The notes beneath the pieces were generated by a model. That model saw only the letters and a list, made by a program, of their open reading frames with translations. It was not told the origin of the DNA and searched no databases. Positions 1-6,010 of a DNA stretch of 8,983 bases are shown piece by piece. Both the position numbers and the translations under genes were made by a program. Within the stretch, counting starts at the first letter, position 1. Each line of letters opens with the position of its first letter. The stretch is from Bacteroidales bacterium (GTDB lineage: Bacteria; Bacteroidota; Bacteroidia; Bacteroidales; UBA3824), in NCBI GenBank assembly GCA_016287995.1, contig JAEEXW010000095.1, positions 1-8,983 on the forward strand. The letters are read 5' to 3'.

Positions 1-74
1 TGTTTAAATTAAAGTACTAATTTACAGTTAGTTAACTATTCTGTATTAAGATATTTTAACACTATTTTTTTTCG

Positions 75-968
75 CTAATTTTGTACTGCCATTGCGACGC
101 TTGCAATATATTCTGACAGTGATTTTGATTTCTGAATCTTTTTTAAAACCTTTTTATCCTTGTCTGAATACGTCCAAAACGTTTTCATCTTGTCCAAAAC
201 CATAAACTCCGCTCCGCCGTAAATTTCCGAATATCCGTCAATCAGAGAGTTGTGAAACTCCATAAAACGCTTTTTGTCAAACGGCGAACCCTCAGCCAAA
301 AACGGATTGCTCAAAAGTCCGCGCCCGATCATAACGCCTTTTAATTTCGGATATTTTTTTATGAGGGTTTCAATGTCGGCAGAAGTTTTTAAATCTCCGT
401 TGTAAACAATTGGAAACGAGAGTTTTTCGTAAAGAGTTTCAAACGTTTTAAAATCAATTTCTCCGCTGTACATCTGCTTTCCCAAACGCGGGTGAATTGT
501 AACGAATTTTAAATCAGCGGAATTGATAACTTCAATTAAATCAAGAGTCTGAAAAACGTCTGTGTTTCCGAGCCGCATTTTCAGTGAAAACGAAATTTCG
601 GGAAAATTTTTCAATGCTGACAAAACCTCTGAAACTTTTTCGGGCTTGTCCCAGATACCTGCGCCGTAAAAATGTTTTGACTGTTGCGGAAACGGACAGC
701 CGAAGTTCAAATCGCACTCTCTAAATCCGTGATTTTTAACGCACTGAACCAAAATTTCAACGTCCACACACGAGTTTGCCATAATCTGCGGCACAAGATT
801 CGGGACTGTGGACAGGCTCAAATCTTTGATGTCTTTTTTTCTTATTTCCCCGTTTTCAACACGCAAAAAAGGCGTGAAGTATTTATTCACGCCTTTAAAA
901 TATTTTGCATGGGAATTTCTGAAAACAAAATCCGTAAAACCTTGAAGCGGTGCAAAATAAATTTCCAT
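75..968 (-). CDS. dus: tRNA-dihydrouridine synthase family protein
   Basis: A 297-residue FMN-dependent enzyme predicted to reduce uridine to dihydrouridine in tRNA. It opens with the FMN-barrel start MEIYFAPLQGFTD, equivalent to the LAPMxGxTD of Dus enzymes. The catalytic cysteine is in DLNFGCP (Cys91), followed by YGAGIW (101-106) in place of the usual GAG(A/S)xL. Other expected residues are the Lys130/Arg132 pair in SLKMRLG, His159 in VTIHPRLGKQMYSG, the phosphate-binding NGD (190-192) and IGRG (214-217). Which subfamily it belongs to (DusA, B or C) cannot be decided by eye, as the sequence is diverged. The frame runs open to 1055 inside ftsY, but ATG 968 is chosen because it begins directly at the barrel. 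It is 16 bases after ftsY and is the last gene of the operon visible here. Confidence 0.92.
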   Translation of the reverse strand: MEIYFAPLQGFTDFVFRNSHAKYFKGVNKYFTPFLRVENGEIRKKDIKDLSLSTVPNLVPQIMANSCVDVEILVQCVKNHGFRECDLNFGCPFPQQSKHFYGAGIWDKPEKVSEVLSALKNFPEISFSLKMRLGNTDVFQTLDLIEVINSADLKFVTIHPRLGKQMYSGEIDFKTFETLYEKLSFPIVYNGDLKTSADIETLIKKYPKLKGVMIGRGLLSNPFLAEGSPFDKKRFMEFHNSLIDGYSEIYGGAEFMVLDKMKTFWTYSDKDKKVLKKIQKSKSLSEYIASVAMAVQN

Positions 969-984
969 TTTCAGATTTTTTTTC

Positions 985-1935
985 TTAACTGAACAGCGAA
1001 TCCACGAACTGGTCTTTGTCAAAAAGTTGAAGATCGGTAACTTTTTCGCCGACACCGATATATTTAATCGGAATTTTAAACTGATCGCTTATTCCGATAA
1101 CTACGCCGCCTTTTGCCGTTCCGTCAAGTTTTGTGAGTGCCAATGCCGTAACGTCAGTTGCCAAAGTAAACTGTTTGGCCTGCTCGTAAGCGTTTTGACC
1201 CGTACTGCCGTCCAAAACCAAAAGCACTTCGTGCGGTGCGTCGGGAATCACTTTTGTCATCACGCGCTTGATTTTGGAAAGTTCGTTCATAAGATTGATT
1301 TTGTTATGAAGCCTTCCTGCGGTGTCTATCAAAACGACATCCGCTTTGTTTGCAACAGCCGAGTTCAAAGTGTCGAAAGCAACCGAAGCGGGGTCAGAGC
1401 CCATTGTCTGTTTTATGATTGGAACGTCTGCTCTTTGAGCCCAAATGTCCAACTGTTCAACCGCCGCCGCACGGAATGTGTCAGCCGCGCCCAAGTAAAC
1501 TTTTTTGCCCGCCTGCTTAAACTGGTTGGCGAGTTTTCCGATGGTTGTTGTCTTTCCCGCACCGTTAACGCCTACAACCATAATCACGTATGGTTTGCCG
1601 TCTTTGGTTGTGATGCTGTCAGTAAAATTTGTAGCCGGATTTTCGTTCAAAAGCGAAATTATCACGTCCTTCAAGATTTTGTTCAACTCGGAAGTGTTTA
1701 GATACTTGTCCTGAGCGACTTTTTCTTCAAGGCGTTTGATAATTTTCACAGTCGTATCCACGCCGACATCAGACGTGATAAGCGCGTCTTCAAGATTGTC
1801 AAGCACCTCGTCGTCAACTTTTGACTTGCCGACTACCGCGCGTTGAAGTTTCTTGAAGACACTCTCCTTCGTCTTAGCCAGTCCGGTGTTCAGACTGTCT
1901 TTTTTCTCTTTTGAAAAAAATCCGAAAAGTCCCAT
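985..1935 (-). CDS. ftsY: Signal recognition particle receptor FtsY
   Basis: A 316-residue SRP GTPase that docks SRP-ribosome-nascent-chain complexes at the inner membrane for insertion through SecYEG. The helical N domain occupies about residues 10-100. The NG GTPase motifs are all present: P-loop GVNGAGKTT (122-130), DTFRAAAVEQL (152-162), DTAGR (204-208), TKLD (268-271) and the closing GVGEKVTDLQ (294-303). The long acidic A domain of the E. coli protein is absent. The N-terminus is instead a short hydrophobic-basic helix (MGLFGFFSKEKK) that can act as a membrane-targeting sequence, as in other short FtsY proteins. It starts 13 bases after the DUF4295 gene and ends 16 bases before the dihydrouridine synthase gene. 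The length is normal for the phylum and no key residue is missing. Confidence 0.97.
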   Translation of the reverse strand: MGLFGFFSKEKKDSLNTGLAKTKESVFKKLQRAVVGKSKVDDEVLDNLEDALITSDVGVDTTVKIIKRLEEKVAQDKYLNTSELNKILKDVIISLLNENPATNFTDSITTKDGKPYVIMVVGVNGAGKTTTIGKLANQFKQAGKKVYLGAADTFRAAAVEQLDIWAQRADVPIIKQTMGSDPASVAFDTLNSAVANKADVVLIDTAGRLHNKINLMNELSKIKRVMTKVIPDAPHEVLLVLDGSTGQNAYEQAKQFTLATDVTALALTKLDGTAKGGVVIGISDQFKIPIKYIGVGEKVTDLQLFDKDQFVDSLFS

Positions 1936-1948
1936 TTTTTATGGTTTC

Positions 1949-2113
1949 TTATTTCAAATCTTTGAGAGCCTCTTTTGCTTCTGTCTGAGGCACGATCAAC
2001 TCTTTAAAGCAGTAAGCACCGGTTTTGGGTGATCTAACGGCTTTAACGATTCTTGTCAATGCGTTTGCTGCACTGTCTTCCTTTTTAAGGGTTGCGACTA
2101 CTTTCTTTGCCAT
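1949..2113 (-). CDS. DUF4295 small basic protein
   Basis: A 54-residue gene between rpmG and ftsY. The translation begins MAKKVVATLKKEDSAANALT and continues RIVKAVRSPKTGAYCFKELI, ending VPQTEAKEALKDLK. MAKK at the start, the V(K/R)SPKTGAY block (27-34) and a terminal acidic/basic helix identify the DUF4295 family, found in Bacteroidota at just this position. Size, lysine richness and the fixed location after L28 and L33 suggest a ribosome-associated or ribosome-biogenesis protein, but the family has no established function that I know of. Gaps on both sides are 13 bases, so it is certainly part of the operon. It has one cysteine (Cys35) and no membrane segment. Confidence 0.93.
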   Translation of the reverse strand: MAKKVVATLKKEDSAANALTRIVKAVRSPKTGAYCFKELIVPQTEAKEALKDLK

Positions 2114-2126
2114 TTTCTATTAGTTT

Positions 2127-2309
2127 TTACTTAATTTCACGATGAATGGTATATTTCTTCAAGTACGGGTTGTACTTTTTAAGTTCGAGACGCTGTGTCG
2201 TGTTCTTTTTGTTTTTGGTCGTTATATAACGCGACATTCCCGGAACTCCTGACTCTTTCTGTTCGGTACATTCCAATATTACCTGAACTCTGTTTTTATT
2301 CTTTGCCAT
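2127..2309 (-). CDS. rpmG: 50S ribosomal protein L33 (zinc-free type)
   Basis: A 60-residue large-subunit ribosomal protein. The blocks NRVQVILECTEQ (6-17), RYITTKNKKNT (27-37) and RLELKKYNPYLKKYTIHREI (40-59) are diagnostic of L33. It has the short insertion (ESGVPGMS, 19-26) that I associate with Bacteroidota L33. One cysteine remains (Cys14), so the two CxxC pairs that bind zinc in the C-plus form are not present. As with the neighbouring L28, this suggests a ribosome protein set that does not store zinc. It lies 28 bases after rpmB and 13 bases before the DUF4295 gene. An AAGGAA stretch about 10 bases before the ATG resembles a Shine-Dalgarno site, uncommon in this phylum. Confidence 0.96.
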   Translation of the reverse strand: MAKNKNRVQVILECTEQKESGVPGMSRYITTKNKKNTTQRLELKKYNPYLKKYTIHREIK

Positions 2310-2337
2310 TTTCTATTCCTTTTCTTTTTTTTAGTGA

Positions 2338-2577
2338 TTAATAAACCAAATAGCCTTTTTTAGCAGCCTCTTCGATAGCGGCTTTGAGACCATTTTTACT
2401 GATTGTACGGATGGCAGAGGCAGAAACTTTTAACGTTACCCAACGGTCTTCCTCTTCCAAATAGAATTTTTTAACGTGCAAGTTCGGCATAAAAGCCTTC
2501 TTCGTTTTTCTGTGCGAGTGAGAAACGTTGTTTCCCCTCTGCAACTTCTTACCTGTAATTTCGCAAATACGTGACAT
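2338..2577 (-). CDS. rpmB: 50S ribosomal protein L28
   Basis: A 79-residue protein of the usual L28 length and composition, a component of the large ribosomal subunit. It begins MSRICEITGKKLQRGNNVSH and continues SHRKTKKAFMPNLH, the characteristic N-terminal L28 block. VSASAIRTISKNGL matches the C-terminal block. The frame extends 16 codons upstream to ATG 2625, but that codon lies within the predicted -7 element and the added residues are not part of L28, so ATG 2577 is the start. Only Cys5 is present, so the zinc-binding cysteine pairs of the C-plus form are absent and this is a zinc-independent type. It is the first gene of a five-gene operon and lies 28 bases before rpmG. Confidence 0.96.
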   Translation of the reverse strand: MSRICEITGKKLQRGNNVSHSHRKTKKAFMPNLHVKKFYLEEEDRWVTLKVSASAIRTISKNGLKAAIEEAAKKGYLVY

Positions 2578-2621
2578 TTTACTATATGATTTTTTTCTTG
2601 TTATTCTTTTAGTTTCAGGTT

Positions 2622-2654
2622 GCAAAATAAGTAAATTTTATTCAATTAAGCAAA
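2622..2654 (-). promoter_or_regulatory. Bacteroidota-type promoter of the rpmB-rpmG-ftsY-dus operon
   Basis: On the minus strand a TTTG -33 element (2654-2651) is followed by exactly 20 bases and then TTATTTTG (2630-2623). The latter matches the TAnnTTTG -7 consensus at all but one defined position. Spacing of about 20 is typical of this sigma type. Transcription would begin near 2616, giving a leader of about 40 bases before rpmB. Directly upstream, the minus strand carries A-rich runs (about 2655-2680) that could act as an UP-like element for a strongly expressed ribosomal operon. Confidence 0.65.
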
Positions 2655-2732
2655 TTTTTTTTGCTTTTTTTTTACTATTTTATTTTCAATCTGATTATCA
2701 GCGAGTTAAATACTGTCTCTTGAATCAGAAAT

Positions 2733-4175
2733 TTATTTTTCCTGTTCCAAATGTTTGATAACGACATTGATAGAGGGAAATTTTTCCCGCAAAAACTCCG
2801 CCGTTTTTTCCGCGCAGTATACGCTCCGGTGCTGTCCGCCGGTGCAGCCGAAATTCACCGACAAATTCTCGTAACCCCGCTGAATGTATTTTTTTACCGC
2901 CAAAGCGACCGTTTTTTGCGTCAAATCCAAAAATTCGGTCAGTTGCGGCTCGTGCGAGAAAAACTCTATAACTTCGGGACTTTTGCCGTTGAGTTCCTTG
3001 TATTTTTCGTAACGTCCGGGGTTGTGAATGGCGCGGCAGTCAAAGACAAAGCCTCCGCCGTTGCCGGTCGGGTCGTACGGAATGCCTCTGCGGTAAGAAA
3101 AACTCTGCACCTTAACAGTCAAAACGGTTTCCTCTGTGCTGCCGCCCAAAAGTTCCTGGTTTTCCATCAGCGCCAAAAGACATTTTCTTATTTGCGGAAT
3201 TTTGATGTCAAGTTTGTGGTTGTCAATCAGATAACGGACGTTTTGAAGCGCGGGCGGAATGCTTGCCAAAAAGTGCGGTTTCTGCTCCAAAAAGCCCCTG
3301 TAACCGTAACTTCCGAACGCCTGCAAAATCCTTATCAAAACCACCGCATAAAACGCTTTTTTGAACTGTTCTTCGTTGACTTCGATGTATTTTTTGAGTT
3401 CCGAAAGATAAAAATCCAAAAGTTCGTCCCTTAATTCGGGGCTCAGACACGCCTTTGCGTCATAGAGCAGCGAGGCTACGTCATACTGCAACGGACCTTT
3501 TCTTCCGCCTTGAAAATCAATAAAATACGGTTTGCCGTCTTCACGGATGATTATGTTTCTTGACTGAAAGTCCCTGTACATAAAATAGTCAGAGCCGGCT
3601 GTGCGGATATAATTGGTCAGGGTCATAAAATCCTTTTCCAAATCCTGTTCGTCAAAAACCGTGTGGGTGGTTTTCAAAAAGTAATATTTGAAATAATTCA
3701 AATCCCACATAATTGACTGAGCGTCAAACTTTTTTCTGGGATAACATTTTGAATAGTCAAGCGCGGTGCTGTATTTCACCTGAAATTTCGGCAAAAATTC
3801 CAGCACTTTTTTGTAATATTCAACGGTCTGGGCATCAGGCGAATAGTCGCCCTGACGGTGATTTTCCAAATACTCGAAAAGCGAGACACCTTTTATATAC
3901 GTCTGAATGTACGCGAGATTGTCGTCTGAGACTTCCAAAACCTCAGGCACGGGCATATTTTGCGAGAGAAACGACTTTGAAAAACTTATAAACGCAAGAT
4001 TTTCTTTGTATTCTTTTCCGATAGTGCCGATACATTCGCAGCCGTCCTCAGCCAGATGCGCCATGTAATAATATTCGCGGTTTGACCCCGATTCGGGCAG
4101 TTTGTCTATTTTGTCGGCTTTTTTGCCGAAATGTCTTTGAAACAGTGTTTCAAGAATTTCCGTATTTTTTGCCAT
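2733..4175 (-). CDS. Fusion of an AmgK/aminoglycoside-phosphotransferase-like kinase with a RapZ C-terminal domain
   Basis: A 480-residue cytoplasmic protein. Residues about 24-330 are a small-molecule kinase of the aminoglycoside phosphotransferase fold. They show a nucleotide-loop region (LPESGSNREYYYM, 26-38), a catalytic loop YRDFQSRN (200-207, with Asp202 and Asn207) and a metal-binding IDFQ (219-222, Asp220). These resemble AmgK, the cell-wall amino-sugar kinase. Residues about 351-480 match the C-terminal domain of RapZ: SFSYRRGIP (358-366), FDCRAIHNPGRY (378-389) and the signature FGCTGGQHRSV (442-452). In Escherichia coli that domain binds glucosamine-6-phosphate and the small RNAs GlmY/GlmZ. 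The RapZ P-loop NTPase domain is missing. The frame extends upstream to a TTG at 4244, but ATG 4175 is preferred because a promoter-like -7 element lies at 4201-4209 and residues before it are not family-like. I infer a role in amino-sugar sensing or cell-wall recycling; the substrate is unknown. Confidence 0.88.
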   Translation of the reverse strand: MAKNTEILETLFQRHFGKKADKIDKLPESGSNREYYYMAHLAEDGCECIGTIGKEYKENLAFISFSKSFLSQNMPVPEVLEVSDDNLAYIQTYIKGVSLFEYLENHRQGDYSPDAQTVEYYKKVLEFLPKFQVKYSTALDYSKCYPRKKFDAQSIMWDLNYFKYYFLKTTHTVFDEQDLEKDFMTLTNYIRTAGSDYFMYRDFQSRNIIIREDGKPYFIDFQGGRKGPLQYDVASLLYDAKACLSPELRDELLDFYLSELKKYIEVNEEQFKKAFYAVVLIRILQAFGSYGYRGFLEQKPHFLASIPPALQNVRYLIDNHKLDIKIPQIRKCLLALMENQELLGGSTEETVLTVKVQSFSYRRGIPYDPTGNGGGFVFDCRAIHNPGRYEKYKELNGKSPEVIEFFSHEPQLTEFLDLTQKTVALAVKKYIQRGYENLSVNFGCTGGQHRSVYCAEKTAEFLREKFPSINVVIKHLEQEK

Positions 4176-4200
4176 ATAATTTTCGCTATTTTTTTCAACC

Positions 4201-4209
4201 GCAAAGGTA
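4201..4209 (-). promoter_or_regulatory. Putative Bacteroidota -7 element for the kinase-RapZ gene
   Basis: Read on the minus strand, TACCTTTGC matches the Bacteroidota -7 consensus TAnnTTTG. It lies 26 bases before the ATG at 4175, inside the 65-base gap after the preceding gene. No convincing TTTG -33 element stands at 19-21 bases upstream; that stretch is AT-only, so the promoter may be weak or rely on an AT-rich upstream element. Confidence 0.45.
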
Positions 4210-4240
4210 ATAAAAACTTTCTTAATTTTTAGATTTTTTT

Positions 4241-4717
4241 TCAAAAAAGATACATCACGCTTGTTATTTTGCGTTTTGCAATATCGACTAAACGCCGTCT
4301 TATTGCCAAGGAAATAAAACTTGCTGACTCTCCTATTTGCAACAATTCAAAAACCTTTTTTCCGCTGCCTTCGAGCGGTATGCCGTTTATTTTTATAAAA
4401 ATTCCGCAATGCGAGGGATAAATATCAGAATTGGCTTCGTCAACAGTATATTTTACTGTTATATTATTGATTTTCAGATTTATAGTGATTATATCACCGA
4501 CATTTAAAACACAGCAGGGCAAATTTCTGTTACGGTCAAATTTTTTTATATCGTCCTCAAAACTGACATGAAATCTGCGGAAAACGGAAATACATTTTTC
4601 AGAACCGTCTTTCAATTCCCTCAAATTAAAGGCTGAGGGCAGCAGTTCTCCGTCTCTCATCATCGTCGAGGGAAAAATTATCCTCACAACATTTTCAATG
4701 TCAGATATTTGAGTCAT
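4241..4717 (-). CDS. Hypothetical protein, second gene of the coupled pair
   Basis: A 158-residue soluble protein of unknown function, with its start inside the stop of the upstream gene (ATGA, 4714-4717). That arrangement predicts translational coupling and matched output of the two products. Visible blocks are VVRIIFPSTMM (10-20), LLPSAFNLREL (25-35), a CISVFRRF strand (42-49), LNVGDI (71-76), a SHCGIFIKINGIPLEG segment (102-117) and a basic C-terminal helix (AIRRRLVDIAKRK, 138-150). The order is mostly short beta strands followed by one helix. There is no recognisable nuclease, kinase or transferase motif, although His103, Arg12 and Arg47 would be the first residues to test if it is enzymatic. 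The basic C-terminus could contact nucleic acid. The stop is followed by an AT-rich spacer holding the promoter of the next gene. Confidence 0.72.
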   Translation of the reverse strand: MTQISDIENVVRIIFPSTMMRDGELLPSAFNLRELKDGSEKCISVFRRFHVSFEDDIKKFDRNRNLPCCVLNVGDIITINLKINNITVKYTVDEANSDIYPSHCGIFIKINGIPLEGSGKKVFELLQIGESASFISLAIRRRLVDIAKRKITSVMYLF

Positions 4718-5211
4718 TTTTCAGCGTTAATTTTTTTTATTGTATCAATCAATTTTTTTACGGAAAACGGAATGTTATCCTGCCCTGAAACTTCGTCATT
4801 TTCTGTGATATAGTACGAAAATGTATCATTGCCCAAACAAATTCCCGCCTCTTTTATTGTTGAATCAATAAGCAAAGTGCCGTTAATTTCGGGGAAAATG
4901 GTCATGCCAGCCAACAATTTTTTATCAATTTTGTTCAGCAACAGCGAAAAATTATTTTTGACTTTTTCAGTAAGCGGAACGGCGTTTTCTCCGTCCCATT
5001 TCTCTGTGTATTTGCTGTAAGTCAAAAACTTATCCAAAATTTCATAATAGTCTTTTTGCTGTTTTCGGGCTGCATTATCCGCCTTGTCAGTTTTTAGAGA
5101 ACCTTGTAAAAGATTTACGAGTTCGGTTTTCACCGAAGCACTCAAACCTTTAAGCAGATTCCAATAAAGACCGACTTCCGGATTGTGGTTGAATGTAACT
5201 GCTGTTGCCAT
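4714..5211 (-). CDS. Hypothetical protein with WDG motif, first gene of a coupled pair
   Basis: A 165-residue soluble protein with no signal peptide or membrane helix. I cannot assign a function. The N-terminal part (about 14-39, GLYWNLLKGLSASVKTELVN then LLQGSL) is an amphipathic helix pattern similar in style to the N-terminal dimerisation helices of small antitoxins, a weak resemblance only. A lysine-rich helical stretch follows (41-66), then a WDGENAVPL motif at 72-80. The C-terminal half alternates strands and helices (MTIFPEINGTLLI 103-115; EAGICLGNDTFSYYI 121-135). I recall proteins of this WDG type as unannotated, scattered genes in Bacteroidales, usually beside a second small gene, but could not check this. 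The gene begins 21 bases after batE with no visible promoter, so it is probably read from the bat operon. Its stop overlaps the next start by ATGA. Confidence 0.75.
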   Translation of the reverse strand: MATAVTFNHNPEVGLYWNLLKGLSASVKTELVNLLQGSLKTDKADNAARKQQKDYYEILDKFLTYSKYTEKWDGENAVPLTEKVKNNFSLLLNKIDKKLLAGMTIFPEINGTLLIDSTIKEAGICLGNDTFSYYITENDEVSGQDNIPFSVKKLIDTIKKINAEK

Positions 5212-5232
5212 ATAGTTTACATTTTTTGACGT

Positions 5233-6000
5233 TTATATTTTTTCCAACATTGACATTTTCACCCAGCCGGATCTGCCGTCAGAAATTCTGATTTCAATCC
5301 AGTCGGCTGACTTGTCTTTAATCGAAACTTTCAAGCCTTCGTGAACCCTGAACAAATCCGTTCCCGAATCGTCAGGTGAACTTTTTGCCGTTACCACCGG
5401 CGAAATTATCACAGCCTCGGTGCTTTCAGCATTTTCGCCCTCGGCATAAAAACCGCCGCAAAGCGTCAGACACGATAAAATCACAAACACCGCTCCGAAC
5501 GAAAACGCAAATTTTTTAAGTTTGTAATCCTCCGTGAAAAAGTACCACAGAAACAATCCCAAACCGATAATCAAAAACGCAAGCGTAAAACCCGCCCAGA
5601 CATTAAGGCTCACTTTCTTGACAAAAAAGTTGAAAACCGCCGAAATGTTTGACTCCGGAATCGAGGCTATTTTGTCCCTTAAATGAAGGTTCGCAAATTT
5701 CAAATTCGTTTTGGCGTCCTCAAAATCGGGATTTTGCTTTATCGCACGCTCGTAATTCAAAATCGCAAGAGCGTAGTTTTCGCTTTTATAATAGGCGTTG
5801 CCGAGGTTGAAGTTCAACTCCTCAGCCACATAACCCTGACTCAAAAGTTGCTCGTACAACTGCGCCGCCAAAACGTAATCCTTGTTTTGATATTCGTCGT
5901 TGGCTTTCTTCAAAAGAGCCTCGGCGTCCTGGTTCTGAGCGTAATTTTTTAGACCCAAAACCGTCAAAATCAATAATATAATTAATTTTTTACAATTCAT
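5233..6000 (-). CDS. batE: BatE, TPR and SH3-like domain membrane protein
   Basis: A 255-residue protein from the ATG at 6000, ten bases after the batD stop. The frame stays open upstream into batD, but the signal peptide (MNCKKLIILLILTVLGLKNYAQ) fixes this start. Two to three TPR units lie at about residues 26-104 (AAQLYEQLLSQGYVAEELNF; GNAYYKSENYALAILNYERA; then KQNPDFEDAKTNLKFA). Two membrane helices follow at about 134-154 and 163-185. A bacterial SH3-like domain occupies about 194-252 (HEGLKVSIKDKSADWIEIRI, then DGRSGWVK). The TPR and SH3 parts both end up on the periplasmic side if the pair of helices forms a hairpin. The SH3-like fold suggests contact with peptidoglycan or a partner protein, which is an inference. 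This is the usual last gene of a Bacteroidota bat operon. Confidence 0.9.
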   Translation of the reverse strand: MNCKKLIILLILTVLGLKNYAQNQDAEALLKKANDEYQNKDYVLAAQLYEQLLSQGYVAEELNFNLGNAYYKSENYALAILNYERAIKQNPDFEDAKTNLKFANLHLRDKIASIPESNISAVFNFFVKKVSLNVWAGFTLAFLIIGLGLFLWYFFTEDYKLKKFAFSFGAVFVILSCLTLCGGFYAEGENAESTEAVIISPVVTAKSSPDDSGTDLFRVHEGLKVSIKDKSADWIEIRISDGRSGWVKMSMLEKI

Positions 6001-6010
6001 AATCCTTAAA

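Noticed and set aside
1..74. Possible terminator after dus
   Set aside because: Only weak AT stems such as GTTAA/TTAAC (31-35 and 56-60) are present, and the T run at 63-72 is on the wrong strand for minus-strand transcripts.
969..1055. N-terminal extension of the dihydrouridine synthase into ftsY
   Set aside because: Extra residues are unlike Dus proteins, which begin at the FMN-barrel strand encoded from ATG 968.
1027..1701. Open frame of 224 codons on the + strand opposite ftsY
   Set aside because: It is fully antisense to an FtsY with every GTPase motif intact, and its translation is cysteine- and asparagine-rich without any domain pattern.
2751..3434. Open frame of 227 codons on the + strand opposite the RapZ-domain gene
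   Set aside because: Arises from codon bias of the real minus-strand gene; the translation shows no recognisable motif and no start context.
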